From contig NZ_PVTJ01000006.1 of NCBI RefSeq assembly GCF_003002955.1, positions 346,502 to 410,501 on the forward strand: a stretch of 64,000 nt of DNA, read 5' to 3'. Source of the stretch: Glycomyces artemisiae (GTDB lineage Bacteria; Actinomycetota; Actinomycetes; Mycobacteriales; Micromonosporaceae). The notes under the pieces were generated by a model. It was given only the letters and a program-made list of their open reading frames with translations. It searched no databases and was not told the origin of the DNA. Positions 40,555 through 49,793 of the stretch are shown one piece after another. A program made the position numbers and the translations under genes. Each line of letters begins with the position of its first letter. The stretch's first letter is position 1.

Positions 40555-41703
40555 CTACGCGTGGCCGTTGAAAGCATCGCGCATGCGGCTAAAAAAACCC
40601 GAGCCGCCTTTGACTTCCTTGATCTCCTCGTCACGGAGGCTCGCGAGCTTGCGGAGGAGCTCCTCCTGCTCGGCGTCGAGCTTGCTCGGGGTGCGCACGT
40701 CGAGTTCGACGTAGAGGTCGCCGCGGGTGCCGCCGCCGCGGAGCTTGGGGACGCCGTGGCCGCGGACCTTCTTGATGGTGCCGGGCTGCGTGCCGGAGGA
40801 GACCTCGACCTCGACCTGGTCGTCGAGGGTGTGGATGGTGAGCTTGGTGCCGAGGGCGGCCTGCGTCATGGGGACGCGGACGCGGCAGCGCAGGTCGGAG
40901 CCTTCGCGGGTGAAGACCTCGTGGGGCTTCTCGTGGACCTCGACGTACAGGTCGCCGGCGGGGCCGCCGCCGGGGCCGACCTCGCCTTCGCCGGAGAGGC
41001 GGATGCGCATGCCGTCCTCGACGCCCGCGGGGACCTTGACGGTGATGCGCCGACGCGAGCGCACGCGGCCTTCGCCGCCGCACTTGCGGCACGGGTCGGT
41101 GATGATCGTGCCGTAGCCGGAGCAGGCCGAGCAGGGGCGCGCGGTGCGGACCTGGCCGAGGATGGTGCGCTGCACGACCTGGACCTCGCCGGAGCCGCCG
41201 CACGTGGAGCACGTCTGCGGTTCGCTGGAGCCCTCGGTGCAGGTGCCGTCGCAGGCGTCGCAGAGGATCGCGGTGTCGACCGTGAGCGTGGACTCGGTGC
41301 CGAACGCGACCTCTTCGAGGTCGAGGTCGAGGCGCAGGAGCGCGTCGTTGCCGGGCCGGGTGCGCGAGCGGGGGCCGCGGCGGCCGAAGCCGCCCATGGA
41401 GCCGCCGAAGAACGCGTCCATGATGTCCTCGAAGCCCATGAACGGCGCCCCGGCGCCGCCCCCCGCGGCGCCGCGCGCGTACGGGTCGCCGCCCGCGTCG
41501 ACGATCGCCCGCTTCTGGGGGTCCATGAGGACCTCGAAGGCGGCGTTGATCTCCTGGAGGCGCTCCTGCGCGTCGGGTTCGTCGCTGACGTCGGGGTGGT
41601 ACTTGCGCGCCAGCTTCCGGTACGCCTTCTTCAGCTCGTCCTCGGTCGCGTTGCGCTCGACACCGAGGATGCCGTAGTAGTCCTTAGCCACGTGGATGCT
41701 CAT
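40555..41703 (-). CDS. dnaJ: Chaperone DnaJ
   Basis: 382-residue Hsp40 co-chaperone of DnaK. J domain (about 7-70) with HPD at 36-38, a Gly-rich linker containing GGSMGGFGRRG, the zinc-finger domain with four CxxC modules (CDACDGTC, CSTCGGSG, CSACSGYG, CRKCGGEG) and the C-terminal substrate-binding domains. It is the second gene of the hrcA-dnaJ operon (7 bp gap), so it corresponds to DnaJ2 of actinobacteria rather than the copy in dnaK-grpE-dnaJ1-hspR. Controlled by the CIRCE element upstream of hrcA. Confidence 0.97.
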   Translation of the reverse strand: MSIHVAKDYYGILGVERNATEDELKKAYRKLARKYHPDVSDEPDAQERLQEINAAFEVLMDPQKRAIVDAGGDPYARGAAGGGAGAPFMGFEDIMDAFFGGSMGGFGRRGPRSRTRPGNDALLRLDLDLEEVAFGTESTLTVDTAILCDACDGTCTEGSSEPQTCSTCGGSGEVQVVQRTILGQVRTARPCSACSGYGTIITDPCRKCGGEGRVRSRRRITVKVPAGVEDGMRIRLSGEGEVGPGGGPAGDLYVEVHEKPHEVFTREGSDLRCRVRVPMTQAALGTKLTIHTLDDQVEVEVSSGTQPGTIKKVRGHGVPKLRGGGTRGDLYVELDVRTPSKLDAEQEELLRKLASLRDEEIKEVKGGSGFFSRMRDAFNGHA

Positions 41704-41710
41704 CGTCCTG

Positions 41711-42727
41711 TCAGCGGTTCTGTTCCAAAATCTCTGATACGTACCGGGCGACGGCGCGGACGGCCGCGATCGTGCCCGGGTAGTCCATGCGGGTCGGCCC
41801 GAGCACGCCCATGTGCCCGACGACGGAGCCGGGGCCGTACCCGGCGGTGACGACGGTGGCCTCCCGGAAGTCGGCGACCTCGTTCTCGTCGCCGATGCGG
41901 ACCGTCAGCAGCGCGTTGGAGTCGGCGCGGCCCAGCAGCTGCATGAGCACGACCTCCTCTTCGAGCGCTTCGAGGATGGGCCGCAGGGACCCGGCGAAGA
42001 AGTTCCCGTTGCGGGTGAGGTTCGCGGCGCCGGCGACGGCCACGCGCTCCTCGGTGCGGGCGACGACGGAGTCGAGGAGGACGCGGGCCAGCTCGGAGGC
42101 GGTGGCGCGCAGTTCGGGGCGGGCGAGCCCGGCGAGTCCGGCGATGATGCGGGGGGCGTCGGCGAGGGGCTTGCCCTGGAGCTGCTCGTTGACGAGGCGG
42201 CGCAGGTCGAGGACGTCGTCCTCGGTGAGCTCGGCGGGGACCTCGACGTAGCGCTGCTCGACGCGTCCGGTGTCGGTGATCATGACGAGCATGAGCCGGG
42301 TGGGGGTGAGGGACACGAGTTCGAGGTGGCGCACGGAGGAGCGGTTGAGGCTCGGGTACTGGACGACGGCGACCTGGTGGGTGAGCTGGGCGAGGAGGCG
42401 CACGGTACGGGTGACGACGTCGTCGAGGTCGATCGCTTCGGCGAGGAAGCGGTGGACGGCGCGGCGCTCGGCGGCCGAGAGGGGCTTGATCTTGCCGAGG
42501 CGGTCGACGAAGAGGCGGTAGCCCTTGGCGGTGGGGATGCGGCCCGCGGAGGTGTGGGGCTGCTGGATGTACCCGGCCTCTTCGAGGTAGGCCATGTCGT
42601 TGCGGACGGTGGCGGCGGAGACGCCGAGGGAGTGGCGCTGGGCGACGGCCTTGGAGCCGACGGGCTCCTGGGTCGCCACGTAGTCCTCGACGATGGCGCG
42701 CAGCACTTCGAGCTTGCGATCGTCCAT
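41711..42727 (-). CDS. hrcA: Heat-inducible transcription repressor HrcA
   Basis: Repressor of class I heat-shock genes, kept active by GroEL. 338 residues; N-terminal winged helix ([52 protein letters not shown]) and a dimerisation/inserted domain. The ATG at 42727 is preferred over the GTG at 42736 because GAGGGG is then 11 rather than 2 nt away. CIRCE lies 79 bp upstream of the ATG, so the operon is autoregulated. Confidence 0.97.
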   Translation of the reverse strand: MDDRKLEVLRAIVEDYVATQEPVGSKAVAQRHSLGVSAATVRNDMAYLEEAGYIQQPHTSAGRIPTAKGYRLFVDRLGKIKPLSAAERRAVHRFLAEAIDLDDVVTRTVRLLAQLTHQVAVVQYPSLNRSSVRHLELVSLTPTRLMLVMITDTGRVEQRYVEVPAELTEDDVLDLRRLVNEQLQGKPLADAPRIIAGLAGLARPELRATASELARVLLDSVVARTEERVAVAGAANLTRNGNFFAGSLRPILEALEEEVVLMQLLGRADSNALLTVRIGDENEVADFREATVVTAGYGPGSVVGHMGVLGPTRMDYPGTIAAVRAVARYVSEILEQNR

Positions 42728-42805
42728 CGCCGCCACGTCCCCTCGGTCTCGGTGCCTTCTTCGGTCCGGCAGGCCGAGCGGAAGCTCAGTCTGCCGGACT
42801 CAAGT

Positions 42806-42832
42806 TTGGCACTCCCTGTCCAGGAGTGCCAG
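42806..42832. promoter_or_regulatory. CIRCE operator of hrcA-dnaJ
   Basis: TTGGCACTC-N9-GAGTGCCAG, matching the HrcA-binding consensus TTAGCACTC-N9-GAGTGCTAA except for G/C in place of A/T at position 3 of each arm and the final base. Spacer CCTGTCCAG has the canonical 9 nt. It also lies 13 bp from the end of the CapA-like gene. Confidence 0.96.
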
Positions 42833-42845
42833 TGTACGTGGGGGG

Positions 42846-43967
42846 TCAGACGCCCGGGATGATGAGCGCGCCGTCGTCGGCGACGGTCACGCCGCTGTCG
42901 CCGAAGTCGGCGGCCAGCTCGTTGAGGTCGTCGAACGCGCCGTTGTCCTCGTCGATCGTCGGGTAGCCGTCGCCGTTCATGCGGCTGGCCTGGGCCTTGG
43001 CGGCGGCGATGGTGCCGTCCTCGCGGATGGTGACCGAGAGGATCGCGGAGCGGCCGAGGGCGCCGTCCATGCTGAAGAGGTTCTGGCCGCCGCCGAAGTT
43101 CCCGAGGGAGTAGGCGATGAGCTTGCCGTTGTAGACCTCCATGCCGCGCAGCACGTGCGGGCCGTGGCCGAAGACGATGTCGGCGCCGGAGTCGATGCAG
43201 GTGTGGGCGAAGGCGCGGGTGTCGCCGCGGTCCTCGCCGAGGTAGTTCTCGACGCCTTCGGGGACGTGGCGGTGGTCGGTGCCCTCGGCGCCGAGGTGGG
43301 CGGTGGCGACGACGATGTCGGCCTGCTCCTTGGCGGCGGAGACGAGGGCGGCGACGGCGTCGAGGTCGCGGTTGTCGGTGTAGAAGGTGTAGGGCGCGAA
43401 GCCGACGAGGCCGACGGTGAGGCCGGACTCGGTCTCGACGAGGGCGACCTCGTCCTTGATGCCGCAGACCTCCATGCCGGCGGCGCGGATGGCGTCCTGG
43501 GTCTCGGTGGCGCCGTCGGGTCCGGCGTCCCAGCCGTGGTTGTTGGCCTGGTTGAGGACGTGGAAGCCCGCGTCGGCGAAGACCTGGGCGTAGTCGGAAG
43601 GGAGGCGGAAGTAGGTGCAGGCGCCGCCGCCGCACTTGTCGAACTCCAGGGTGGAGAGGGCGCCTTCCATGTTGGCGATGACGACGTCCCCGGTGAGGTT
43701 GTCGCGGACGCCGTCGAAGAAGCTGGCGCCGTCGTCGGAGGCCATCTGGTTGGGGTAGGAGCCGGGCATGGTGTCGCCGACGTGGGTGATGGTGATCTCG
43801 CGGGGCGGTTCGGGCGAGGGGGATTCGGAGGGGCTCTCCTCGGCGGCGCCCGCGCCGCCGTCGTCCGCCGGGGGCGGCTCCTCCTCGGAGCACGCGGCCA
43901 GGGCGAGCCCGGCGAGGGAGGCGGCGAGGACGCCACGGCGGGTGGCGGCGGGGGATGGCGTGTGCAT
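42846..43967 (-). CDS. CapA-family lipoprotein (PGA_cap metallophosphatase fold)
   Basis: 373 residues of the poly-gamma-glutamate CapA family. The N-terminus RRGVLAASLAGLALAAC has twin arginines and a lipobox Cys26, so it is probably a Tat-exported lipoprotein. The catalytic-type core shows ITHVGDTMPGS, IANMEGALS, NQANNHGWDAG, VVATAHLGAE and FGHGPHVLRG, the metallophosphoesterase-like motifs of the family. No capB/C-type genes are near, so a capsule role is doubtful; many actinobacteria have stand-alone copies of unknown function. Confidence 0.88.
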   Translation of the reverse strand: MHTPSPAATRRGVLAASLAGLALAACSEEEPPPADDGGAGAAEESPSESPSPEPPREITITHVGDTMPGSYPNQMASDDGASFFDGVRDNLTGDVVIANMEGALSTLEFDKCGGGACTYFRLPSDYAQVFADAGFHVLNQANNHGWDAGPDGATETQDAIRAAGMEVCGIKDEVALVETESGLTVGLVGFAPYTFYTDNRDLDAVAALVSAAKEQADIVVATAHLGAEGTDHRHVPEGVENYLGEDRGDTRAFAHTCIDSGADIVFGHGPHVLRGMEVYNGKLIAYSLGNFGGGQNLFSMDGALGRSAILSVTIREDGTIAAAKAQASRMNGDGYPTIDEDNGAFDDLNELAADFGDSGVTVADDGALIIPGV

Positions 43968-44170
43968 GGGTGCTCGGGCTCCGGTGTCGAGGATTCAGGG
44001 GTCGGGGCCTGGGGGTTCCGTCCGGTACAGGGGGACGGGACCTGGTGCCGGGGGTCGGCGCGGCCCGCGTCGGCGCCGTCGGCTGGGGGCCGGCGCGCGC
44101 CGCGACGGCCAACGCGAGGATGGCTCGTCCGTGACGGGCTCAAATCTACGGGGCGCCCGCTCGGGCGTCG

Positions 44171-45355
44171 TCAGCCGGTGAGGTCTCTCACCACGGCGTC
44201 GGCGAGGAGGCGACCGCGGAGCGTGAGGACGAGCCGGTCGTCGCGGATGTCGGCGAGTCCTTCGGCCGCAACGCGTCCGGCGGCGGCCCGGCCCTCGGGG
44301 CGCAGCTCGGCGAGGGGGAGGCCGCTGGCGAGGCGGGTGAGCAGGAGCACCCGCTCCAGATAGCGGTCGTCGTCGGTGAGGAGCTCGTGGCCCGCGACGG
44401 GCAGGCCCTCCGCGAGGGCGGTCCCGTAAGTCGAGGGGTGCTTGTGGTTCCACCAGCGCACGCCCGGCAGATGGGAGTGGGCGCCGGGCCCGGCGCCCCA
44501 CCAGTGGCCGCCCTCCCAGTACAGGAGGTTGTGTCGGCACCTGGCGGTATCGTTCCTGGCCCAGTTCGAGACCTCGTACCAGGAGAACCCGGCCGCGGAG
44601 AGGGCGGCTTCCGCGGCGAGGTAGCGGTCGGCGGCGACGTCGTCGGAGGGCTGCGGCACCCGCCCGGAGCGGATGCGGCGGGCCAGCGCGGTGCCGTCCT
44701 CGACGATGAGGGCGTACGCGGAGACGTGGTCGACGCCGGTGTCGACGGCGGCGGCGAGGCTGTCGGCGAAGTCGGCGGCGCTCTCGCCGGGGGTGCCGTA
44801 GATCAGGTCGAGGCTGACGTGCTCGAAACCGGCCTTGTGCGCGTGGGCGACCGCGTCGAGGGCCTTCTGCGGGGAGTGCTCGCGGTCGAGGACCTTGAGC
44901 ACGTGGGAGGCGGTGGACTGCATGCCGACCGACAGGCGGGTGAAGCCGCCGTCGTGGAGTTCGGCGAGGTAGTCGGCGTCGATCGACTCGGGGTTGGCCT
45001 CGGTGGTGGCCTCGTAGCCGTCGGCGAGCCCGAACTCGCGGTCGATCTCGGCGAGGATCGAGGCGAGGTCGGCGGCGCTCAGGAGCGTGGGCGTGCCGCC
45101 GCCGAAGAAGACCGTGTCGACCTTCGGGCGCGTGCCGAAGCGCGCCGCGGCGGAGCGGATCTCGCTGCGCACGATCGCGGCGTAGGTGTCGCGGGAGACG
45201 CCCGCGCCCAGCTCGGAGGCGGTGTAGGTGTTGAAGTCGCAGTACCCGCAGCGCGAGACGCAGAACGGGACGTGGACGTAGAACCCGAATCCGGCGCTCC
45301 CGGCGGAGGGGTCGGCGGCGGCCGCGGCGATGTCGGTTGCGGGACTGGTGGACAC
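44171..45355 (-). CDS. hemW: Radical-SAM heme chaperone HemW-like protein
   Basis: 394 residues, long annotated as oxygen-independent coproporphyrinogen III oxidase but by family a heme chaperone. The radical-SAM cluster motif is CVSRCGYC (Cys32, Cys36, Cys39), which has the CxxxCxxC spacing of HemW; also FFGGGTPTLL, TEANPESID and LSVGMQST. Start GTG 45355 has TACCGT 7 nt upstream, suggesting a leaderless message from a promoter shared with the divergent hydratase gene. The position after lepA and before hrcA is the normal actinobacterial order. Confidence 0.93.
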   Translation of the reverse strand: MSTSPATDIAAAAADPSAGSAGFGFYVHVPFCVSRCGYCDFNTYTASELGAGVSRDTYAAIVRSEIRSAAARFGTRPKVDTVFFGGGTPTLLSAADLASILAEIDREFGLADGYEATTEANPESIDADYLAELHDGGFTRLSVGMQSTASHVLKVLDREHSPQKALDAVAHAHKAGFEHVSLDLIYGTPGESAADFADSLAAAVDTGVDHVSAYALIVEDGTALARRIRSGRVPQPSDDVAADRYLAAEAALSAAGFSWYEVSNWARNDTARCRHNLLYWEGGHWWGAGPGAHSHLPGVRWWNHKHPSTYGTALAEGLPVAGHELLTDDDRYLERVLLLTRLASGLPLAELRPEGRAAAGRVAAEGLADIRDDRLVLTLRGRLLADAVVRDLTG

Positions 45356-45361
45356 CCTGTC

Positions 45362-45368
45362 TACGGTA
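45362..45368. promoter_or_regulatory. Overlapping divergent -10 boxes (bidirectional promoter)
   Basis: TACGGTA read on the plus strand gives -10 TACGGT, 6 nt before the GTG at 45374; read on the minus strand it gives TACCGT, 7 nt before the GTG at 45355. The two genes are only 18 bp apart, so any promoter must have its -35 inside the opposite gene. Confidence 0.6.
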
Positions 45369-45373
45369 CTTGC

Positions 45374-46195
45374 GTGAACGGCAACGACGCTCTCATCAAG
45401 TACCGCGCGGACCTGAACGTGGCCTCGATTACCCTCGACGCCCCGCAGCGGCGCAACGCGCTCTCGACTCGCATGATCGGCGAGCTGCGCGAGGCCATCG
45501 CCGAGGCGGTGGCGGACCCGGTCGTGCGGGTCATCGTGATCGACCACTCCGGGCCGGTGTTCTGCGCGGGCGCGGACCTGAAGGAGTCGGCGGCGGCGAC
45601 GCGGCTCGAAGACCTTCCGGCGGCGCACCTGGCCGAGCTGCTCGCCGACATCTGCGAGGCCCCCAAACCGGTGGTGGCGGCCGCGGGCGGCGGCGCGAAG
45701 GGCGGCGGCATGGGCCTGCTCGCGGCGGCCGACCTCGTGGTCGCGGCCCACAATGCGCCGATGGCGTTCAGCGAGGTCCGGCTCGGCGTCGTCCCGGCGG
45801 TGATCGCGCCGGTCGTGGCGCGCAAGCTCGACGCGGGCCTGATGCGGCGGCTGTTCCTCACCGGGGAGTCGTTCGACGCGGTGCAGGCGTCCTCGTGGGG
45901 CCTGGTGACGCGGGCGGTCGTGCCCGACGCGCTCGCGAAGCACCAGGGGGAGCTGGTCGAGAGCCTGGTCGCGGGCGGCCCATCAGCGCAGGCGGGGATC
46001 AAAGTGCTCACGGCCACACCGGATCTGCGGGAGCGGCTGCGGGAGGCGGCTGCACTGACGGCCGAGTACTTCTTCGCCGAAGAGGGGCGCGAAGGGGTCC
46101 GTTCGTTCATTGAGAAGCGACCGGCTTCTTGGGTAGGCTTACCAGCCGCCGACCGACCTGATCGGAGTCTCCCTTGCGCGCACTCCTGGCCCTGA
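45374..46195 (+). CDS. Enoyl-CoA hydratase/isomerase family protein
   Basis: 273-residue crotonase-fold protein. The oxyanion-hole segments are VFCAGADLKESAAA and AAAGGGAKGGGMGLLAAADL; the second is the usual G-G-G block with Lys in an unusual place. AFSEVRLGVVPAVIAP with Glu/Val at the catalytic region is typical of hydratases acting in fatty-acid or branched-chain breakdown. Leaderless GTG start, 6 nt after TACGGT, is the only one that fits the family. Its 3' end overlaps the next gene by 22 bp, which suggests joint expression. Confidence 0.92.
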   Translation: MNGNDALIKYRADLNVASITLDAPQRRNALSTRMIGELREAIAEAVADPVVRVIVIDHSGPVFCAGADLKESAAATRLEDLPAAHLAELLADICEAPKPVVAAAGGGAKGGGMGLLAAADLVVAAHNAPMAFSEVRLGVVPAVIAPVVARKLDAGLMRRLFLTGESFDAVQASSWGLVTRAVVPDALAKHQGELVESLVAGGPSAQAGIKVLTATPDLRERLREAAALTAEYFFAEEGREGVRSFIEKRPASWVGLPAADRPDRSLPCAHSWP

Positions 46196-47028
46196 CCTCG
46201 CTGCTCGCGGCGCTCGTGCTCGCGGGCTGCACCGATGAAGCACGCGACGCCTTGCGCCCCAGCCAGACCGGCTGCTACTTCACCACCGGCATCGGGGAGA
46301 CCCACCTGACCTCGGAGCAGGCGGCGAACGCGGCGACGATCAGCGCGGTCGGGCTGCGCGACGGCATGGACGAGCGGGCCGTGGCCGTGGCGATCACCAC
46401 GGCGATGCAGGAGTCGGAGCTGAAGAACGTCGAGTACGGCCACGACGACTCCCTGGGCCTGTTCCAGCAGCGCCCGAGCATGGGGTGGGGCTCCGAGGAG
46501 GAGCTCATGGACCCCGTCTACGCCTCGTTCAAGTTCTACGAGAAGCTGCGCCGCACCGACGGCTGGGAGGACATGACGCTCGCCGAGGCCGCGCAGGCGG
46601 TCCAGGTGAGCGCCTACCCGGACCTGTACGAGCAGTGGGAGGAGGACGCGACGGTGATCGCCGCGGTCTTCGCCGGGGGCAAGGAGGGCGGCATCGGCTG
46701 CGTCAAGGGGAACGCCCCCGAGGTGACGGCGGACCCTGAGCTGCTCGCGGAGGCGTTCGCGTACCATTGGGGCGCAGAAGTGTCCGAAGTGGACGGCACG
46801 ACGGTCGTGGTCGACCCGAGCGACGCCGCCGAGGGCTGGAACCGGGCCGCTTGGGCGGTGGCCAGGTCCTACGACTACTCGATCACCAGCGTCGCGTACG
46901 GCGGCATGGTCTGGGCCGCAGGAGAGGACGGCTGGACCGAACCGAACGCGGAGGAGGACGGCGAGGACGCGGTGGCCGTCGCGAACGACAGCCACGCCGC
47001 CGTCATCATCACCTTCGCCGCCGCCTGA
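46174..47028 (+). CDS. Secreted lipoprotein with lysozyme-like domain
   Basis: 284 residues. Signal peptide with lipobox LAGC (Cys19). The region QESELKNVEYGHDDSLGLFQQRPSMGWG, then a Y-x-x-F-K-F-Y-E-K-L helix and QVSAYPDLYEQWE, matches a widespread actinobacterial extracellular family whose start resembles SLT/goose-type lysozymes (the E-S-x-L ... S-x-G-L-F-Q-Q pattern). Peptidoglycan binding or cleavage is plausible but unproven. Start is a TTG with GGAG before it, inside the end of the hydratase gene. Confidence 0.82.
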   Translation: MRALLALTSLLAALVLAGCTDEARDALRPSQTGCYFTTGIGETHLTSEQAANAATISAVGLRDGMDERAVAVAITTAMQESELKNVEYGHDDSLGLFQQRPSMGWGSEEELMDPVYASFKFYEKLRRTDGWEDMTLAEAAQAVQVSAYPDLYEQWEEDATVIAAVFAGGKEGGIGCVKGNAPEVTADPELLAEAFAYHWGAEVSEVDGTTVVVDPSDAAEGWNRAAWAVARSYDYSITSVAYGGMVWAAGEDGWTEPNAEEDGEDAVAVANDSHAAVIITFAAA

Positions 47029-47044
47029 GCAGCCGGGCGGCAGA

Positions 47045-47062
47045 GTTCCGCCCCGGTTCACC
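47045..47062 (+). promoter_or_regulatory. Candidate PHO box of phoD
   Basis: GTTCCGC (47045) and GTTCACC (47056) have the 11-bp spacing of PhoP direct repeats; the second is a perfect core, the first 5 of 7. They lie 96 bp upstream of the phoD start. Confidence 0.5.
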
Positions 47063-47157
47063 GGCGCGTCGTCCGCGCGTTCCGGGCAATCCACGCTCGC
47101 TTGCTGGGCTGTACGGGTCACAAACCCGCTCAACTCCCCCCGAAGCGAGGCCATATC

Positions 47158-48819
47158 ATGCGCATGTCGCGCCGCATCCTGCTCGCGTCCACCGGCGCCG
47201 CCGCCGCGACCGCGGTCCCCGCCGCGGCCTGGGCCGAGACGAGGATCCACCCGACGCTCACCGCCGACCCCTTCACCCTCGGCGTCGCCTCGGGCGACCC
47301 CGAGCCCGACGGCGTGGTCCTGTGGACCCGCCTCGCGCTGAACCCCCTCGCCGAAGACGGCTTCGGCGGCATGCCGAACGGCGTCTTCGACGTCAAGTGG
47401 GAGGTCGCCAAGGACGAGCGCTTCCGCCACCGCGTCGCCTCCGGGCACGTCGAGACGGCCGCCGAGGCCGGCTACAGCGTCCACATCGAAGTCGACGGGC
47501 TCGAACCGGCCCGGGAGTACTACTACCGCTTCAAGACCGGCCGCTGGGCGTCCCCGGTCGGGCGGACCCTCACCGCGCCCTCGCGCCGCTCCATGCCGAA
47601 CGAGCTGCGCATGTCGTTCGCGTCCTGCTCCCAGTACGAGCACGGCTACTTCACCGCCTACCGCCACCTCGCCGAGTCGCACCCCGACCTCATCCTCCAC
47701 CTCGGCGACTACCAGTACGAGTACAAGGCGGGCGTCTACAACTCCCCCGACGGGAACGTGCGCGACCACGAAGGGCCCGAGACCGTCACGCTCGCGACCT
47801 ACCGCCAGCGCCACGCCCAGTACAAGGCCGACGCCGACCTCCAGGCCGCGCACCTCGTCGCGCCGTGGCTGGTGATCTGGGACGACCACGAGACCGAGAA
47901 CAACTGGGCCGACGAGGTTCCGGAAGCCGGCTCGGACACCCCCGACCACGACGCGTTCCTGGCCCGCCGCGCGGCGGCGTTCCAGGCGTACTGGGAGAAC
48001 ATGCCGCTGCGCCGCAGCTCCGTGCCCGACGGCATCGACATGCAGCTGTACCGGCGGGTCCGGTGGGGGCGCCTGGCGAACTTCCACATGCTCGACACGC
48101 GCCAGTACCGCGACGACCAGGCGTGCGGCGACGGGACGCAGAGCAACTGCGCCGACGCGTGGGACGAGTCGCGCACCATCACCGGCGCGGAGCAGGAGGA
48201 GTGGCTCATCGACGGGTTCCACGAGTCGACGGCCCGCTGGGACGTCATCGGCCAGCAGGTGTTCTTCACGCAGCGCGACAGCAGCGCCGCCGCCGACGTG
48301 CTGCGCACCAGCATGGACGGCTGGGACGGGTACGCGGCGTCGCGGCAGCGGATCATCGACGGCTGGGTCGAGGCCGGGGTGCGCAACCCGGTGGTGCTCA
48401 CCGGGGACGTGCACACGCACTGGGCCGGGGAGATCCTCCCGGACTTCCCCGACGCGCAGGGCGACTCGGTCGGCGTGGAGCTGGTCGCGACGTCGATCAC
48501 CTCGGGCGGCAACGGGGTCGACTCGGTGCCGGAGGACAACTCGGCGCTGGTCATCAACCCGCACATCAAGTTCCGCAACGCGCAGCGCGGCTATGTGGAG
48601 ACCGTGATCCGGCCCGACCGGATGGACGTGAACTTCCAGGTCGTGCCGCAGGTGACGGTGCCGGACGCGCCGGTGTACACGCGCCGGTCCTACACGATCG
48701 AGGACCGGGACCCCTCGCTGCACCAGACGTACGACCGGCCGGTCGACGTGTCGACCATGTCGACGAACACGAACCCGTTCGCGGACTCCGACGAACTCGC
48801 CGACGACTACCTGGACTAG
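47158..48819 (+). CDS. phoD: Alkaline phosphatase D
   Basis: Tat-exported phosphodiesterase/phosphomonoesterase of the PhoD family, scavenging phosphate from teichoic acids and organic phosphates. 553 residues from ATG 47158: the Tat signal SRRILLASTGAAAATAVPAAAWA (twin Arg 5-6), then VASGDPEPDGVVLWTRL, the family start. Metal-site motifs include FASCSQYEHGYF, LHLGDYQYEY, WDDHETENNW, VLTGDVHTHW and TSITSGGNGVDS. GAGG is 8 nt before the ATG. An in-frame upstream start (47101) would spoil the signal peptide. Likely phosphate regulated. Confidence 0.95.
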   Translation: MRMSRRILLASTGAAAATAVPAAAWAETRIHPTLTADPFTLGVASGDPEPDGVVLWTRLALNPLAEDGFGGMPNGVFDVKWEVAKDERFRHRVASGHVETAAEAGYSVHIEVDGLEPAREYYYRFKTGRWASPVGRTLTAPSRRSMPNELRMSFASCSQYEHGYFTAYRHLAESHPDLILHLGDYQYEYKAGVYNSPDGNVRDHEGPETVTLATYRQRHAQYKADADLQAAHLVAPWLVIWDDHETENNWADEVPEAGSDTPDHDAFLARRAAAFQAYWENMPLRRSSVPDGIDMQLYRRVRWGRLANFHMLDTRQYRDDQACGDGTQSNCADAWDESRTITGAEQEEWLIDGFHESTARWDVIGQQVFFTQRDSSAAADVLRTSMDGWDGYAASRQRIIDGWVEAGVRNPVVLTGDVHTHWAGEILPDFPDAQGDSVGVELVATSITSGGNGVDSVPEDNSALVINPHIKFRNAQRGYVETVIRPDRMDVNFQVVPQVTVPDAPVYTRRSYTIEDRDPSLHQTYDRPVDVSTMSTNTNPFADSDELADDYLD

Positions 48820-48833
48820 GTTCCCCCGCAAAG

Positions 48834-48859
48834 GGAGGGCGGCCGCGAGGCCGCCCTCC
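48834..48859 (+). terminator. Terminator of phoD
   Basis: Perfect 11-bp stem, GGAGGGCGGCC and GGCCGCCCTCC, loop GCGA, then GTTCC; 15 bp past the stop. Confidence 0.8.
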
Positions 48860-48996
48860 GTTCCGTGCGCCGCGGTGCCTCCGCAAGACCCGTTCCGGAC
48901 GGCCGTTCAGGGCGCGATGGAGGACACCGGCGGTTGCCCGGTGCGGCTACAGTGAGCAGTGATAGCACACCCTTCTCTATGCCCGGAGCAGCGACT

Positions 48997-49710
48997 ATGA
49001 CGTATCCGCCGCAATCGCCCGAACCGAATCCGTACGGCGCGGCCCCCGGCCCCGGGGCGCCCGGACCGCAGCCGGGAGGGCCCGACCTCCTGACCGAGTG
49101 GGGCGCCAAGGAGCACCCGGGGCGGCCCAAGAAGATCAACCAGCTGACGCAGCTGCTGTGGGGCTACGTGGCCCTGTCGGTGCTCATGGTGCCGCTGGCG
49201 ATCGTCGCCATGATGACCGCGCCGTGGTGGGCCGCGACCGGATTCGTGGTGGCCTCGTCGATCGTGGGCCTGATCTTCCACGGCGGCGTGGCGGGCACGA
49301 TCGCGTGGTTCATCACCAAGAGCCGGCTGGGCGTCTTCGGCGCGCAGGACCCGCGCGTGGGGCTGTGGGTCGGCTACGGCCTCCTCGGCCTGTTCTCCCT
49401 GGGCGGCCTGTGGGTCGGCTGGGGCTGGATCGCGGCGGTCGGCGCGCTGGTGTCGCTCGCGCGCCTCGGCGCGGTCGGCTTCAGCTTCTACCTGCTGAGC
49501 CAGCCCGATGTCCTGCACTACCTGCGGTCGCAGCCGGGGAACCAGCCCAAGCCCCCGCAGGTCCCGCCGCACGGCTACCCGCAGCAGCCCCCCGCTCAGG
49601 GATACCAGCAGGCCCCCGGCCAGCAGCCGCCCGCCCCGGGATACCCGCAGCAGCCCCCGGCGCCGGGCCAGCAGGTCCCGCCGCCGCCCGGCTACCCGCC
49701 GCAGCAGTAG
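48997..49710 (+). CDS. Proline-rich membrane protein of unknown function
   Basis: 237 residues. Pro/Gly-rich cytoplasmic N-terminus (PYGAAPGPGAPGPQPGG), a central region with about four hydrophobic helices (YVALSVLMVPLAIVAMMTAP to AVGFSFYLLSQP) and a C-terminal Tyr-Pro-Gln-Gln repeat tail (HGYPQQPPAQGYQQAPGQQ). Such tails occur in many actinobacterial small membrane proteins and may form weak multivalent contacts. ATG 48997 (MTYPPQSPEPNP) is chosen for the GGAG before it. No family known to me. Confidence 0.75.
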   Translation: MTYPPQSPEPNPYGAAPGPGAPGPQPGGPDLLTEWGAKEHPGRPKKINQLTQLLWGYVALSVLMVPLAIVAMMTAPWWAATGFVVASSIVGLIFHGGVAGTIAWFITKSRLGVFGAQDPRVGLWVGYGLLGLFSLGGLWVGWGWIAAVGALVSLARLGAVGFSFYLLSQPDVLHYLRSQPGNQPKPPQVPPHGYPQQPPAQGYQQAPGQQPPAPGYPQQPPAPGQQVPPPPGYPPQQ

Positions 49711-49724
49711 GGAATTGAGACGCC

Positions 49725-49757
49725 AAGGGGCGGAACCGGTCCGGTTCCGCCCCTTTT
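49725..49757 (+). terminator. Rho-independent terminator
   Basis: 13-bp stem, AAGGGGCGGAACC and GGTTCCGCCCCTT, loop GGTCC, followed by TT CG; 15 bp past the membrane-protein stop. Confidence 0.88.
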
Positions 49758-49793
49758 CGCATGCCGGAGCGGCCCGCGAAAAAATTTAGGCAA

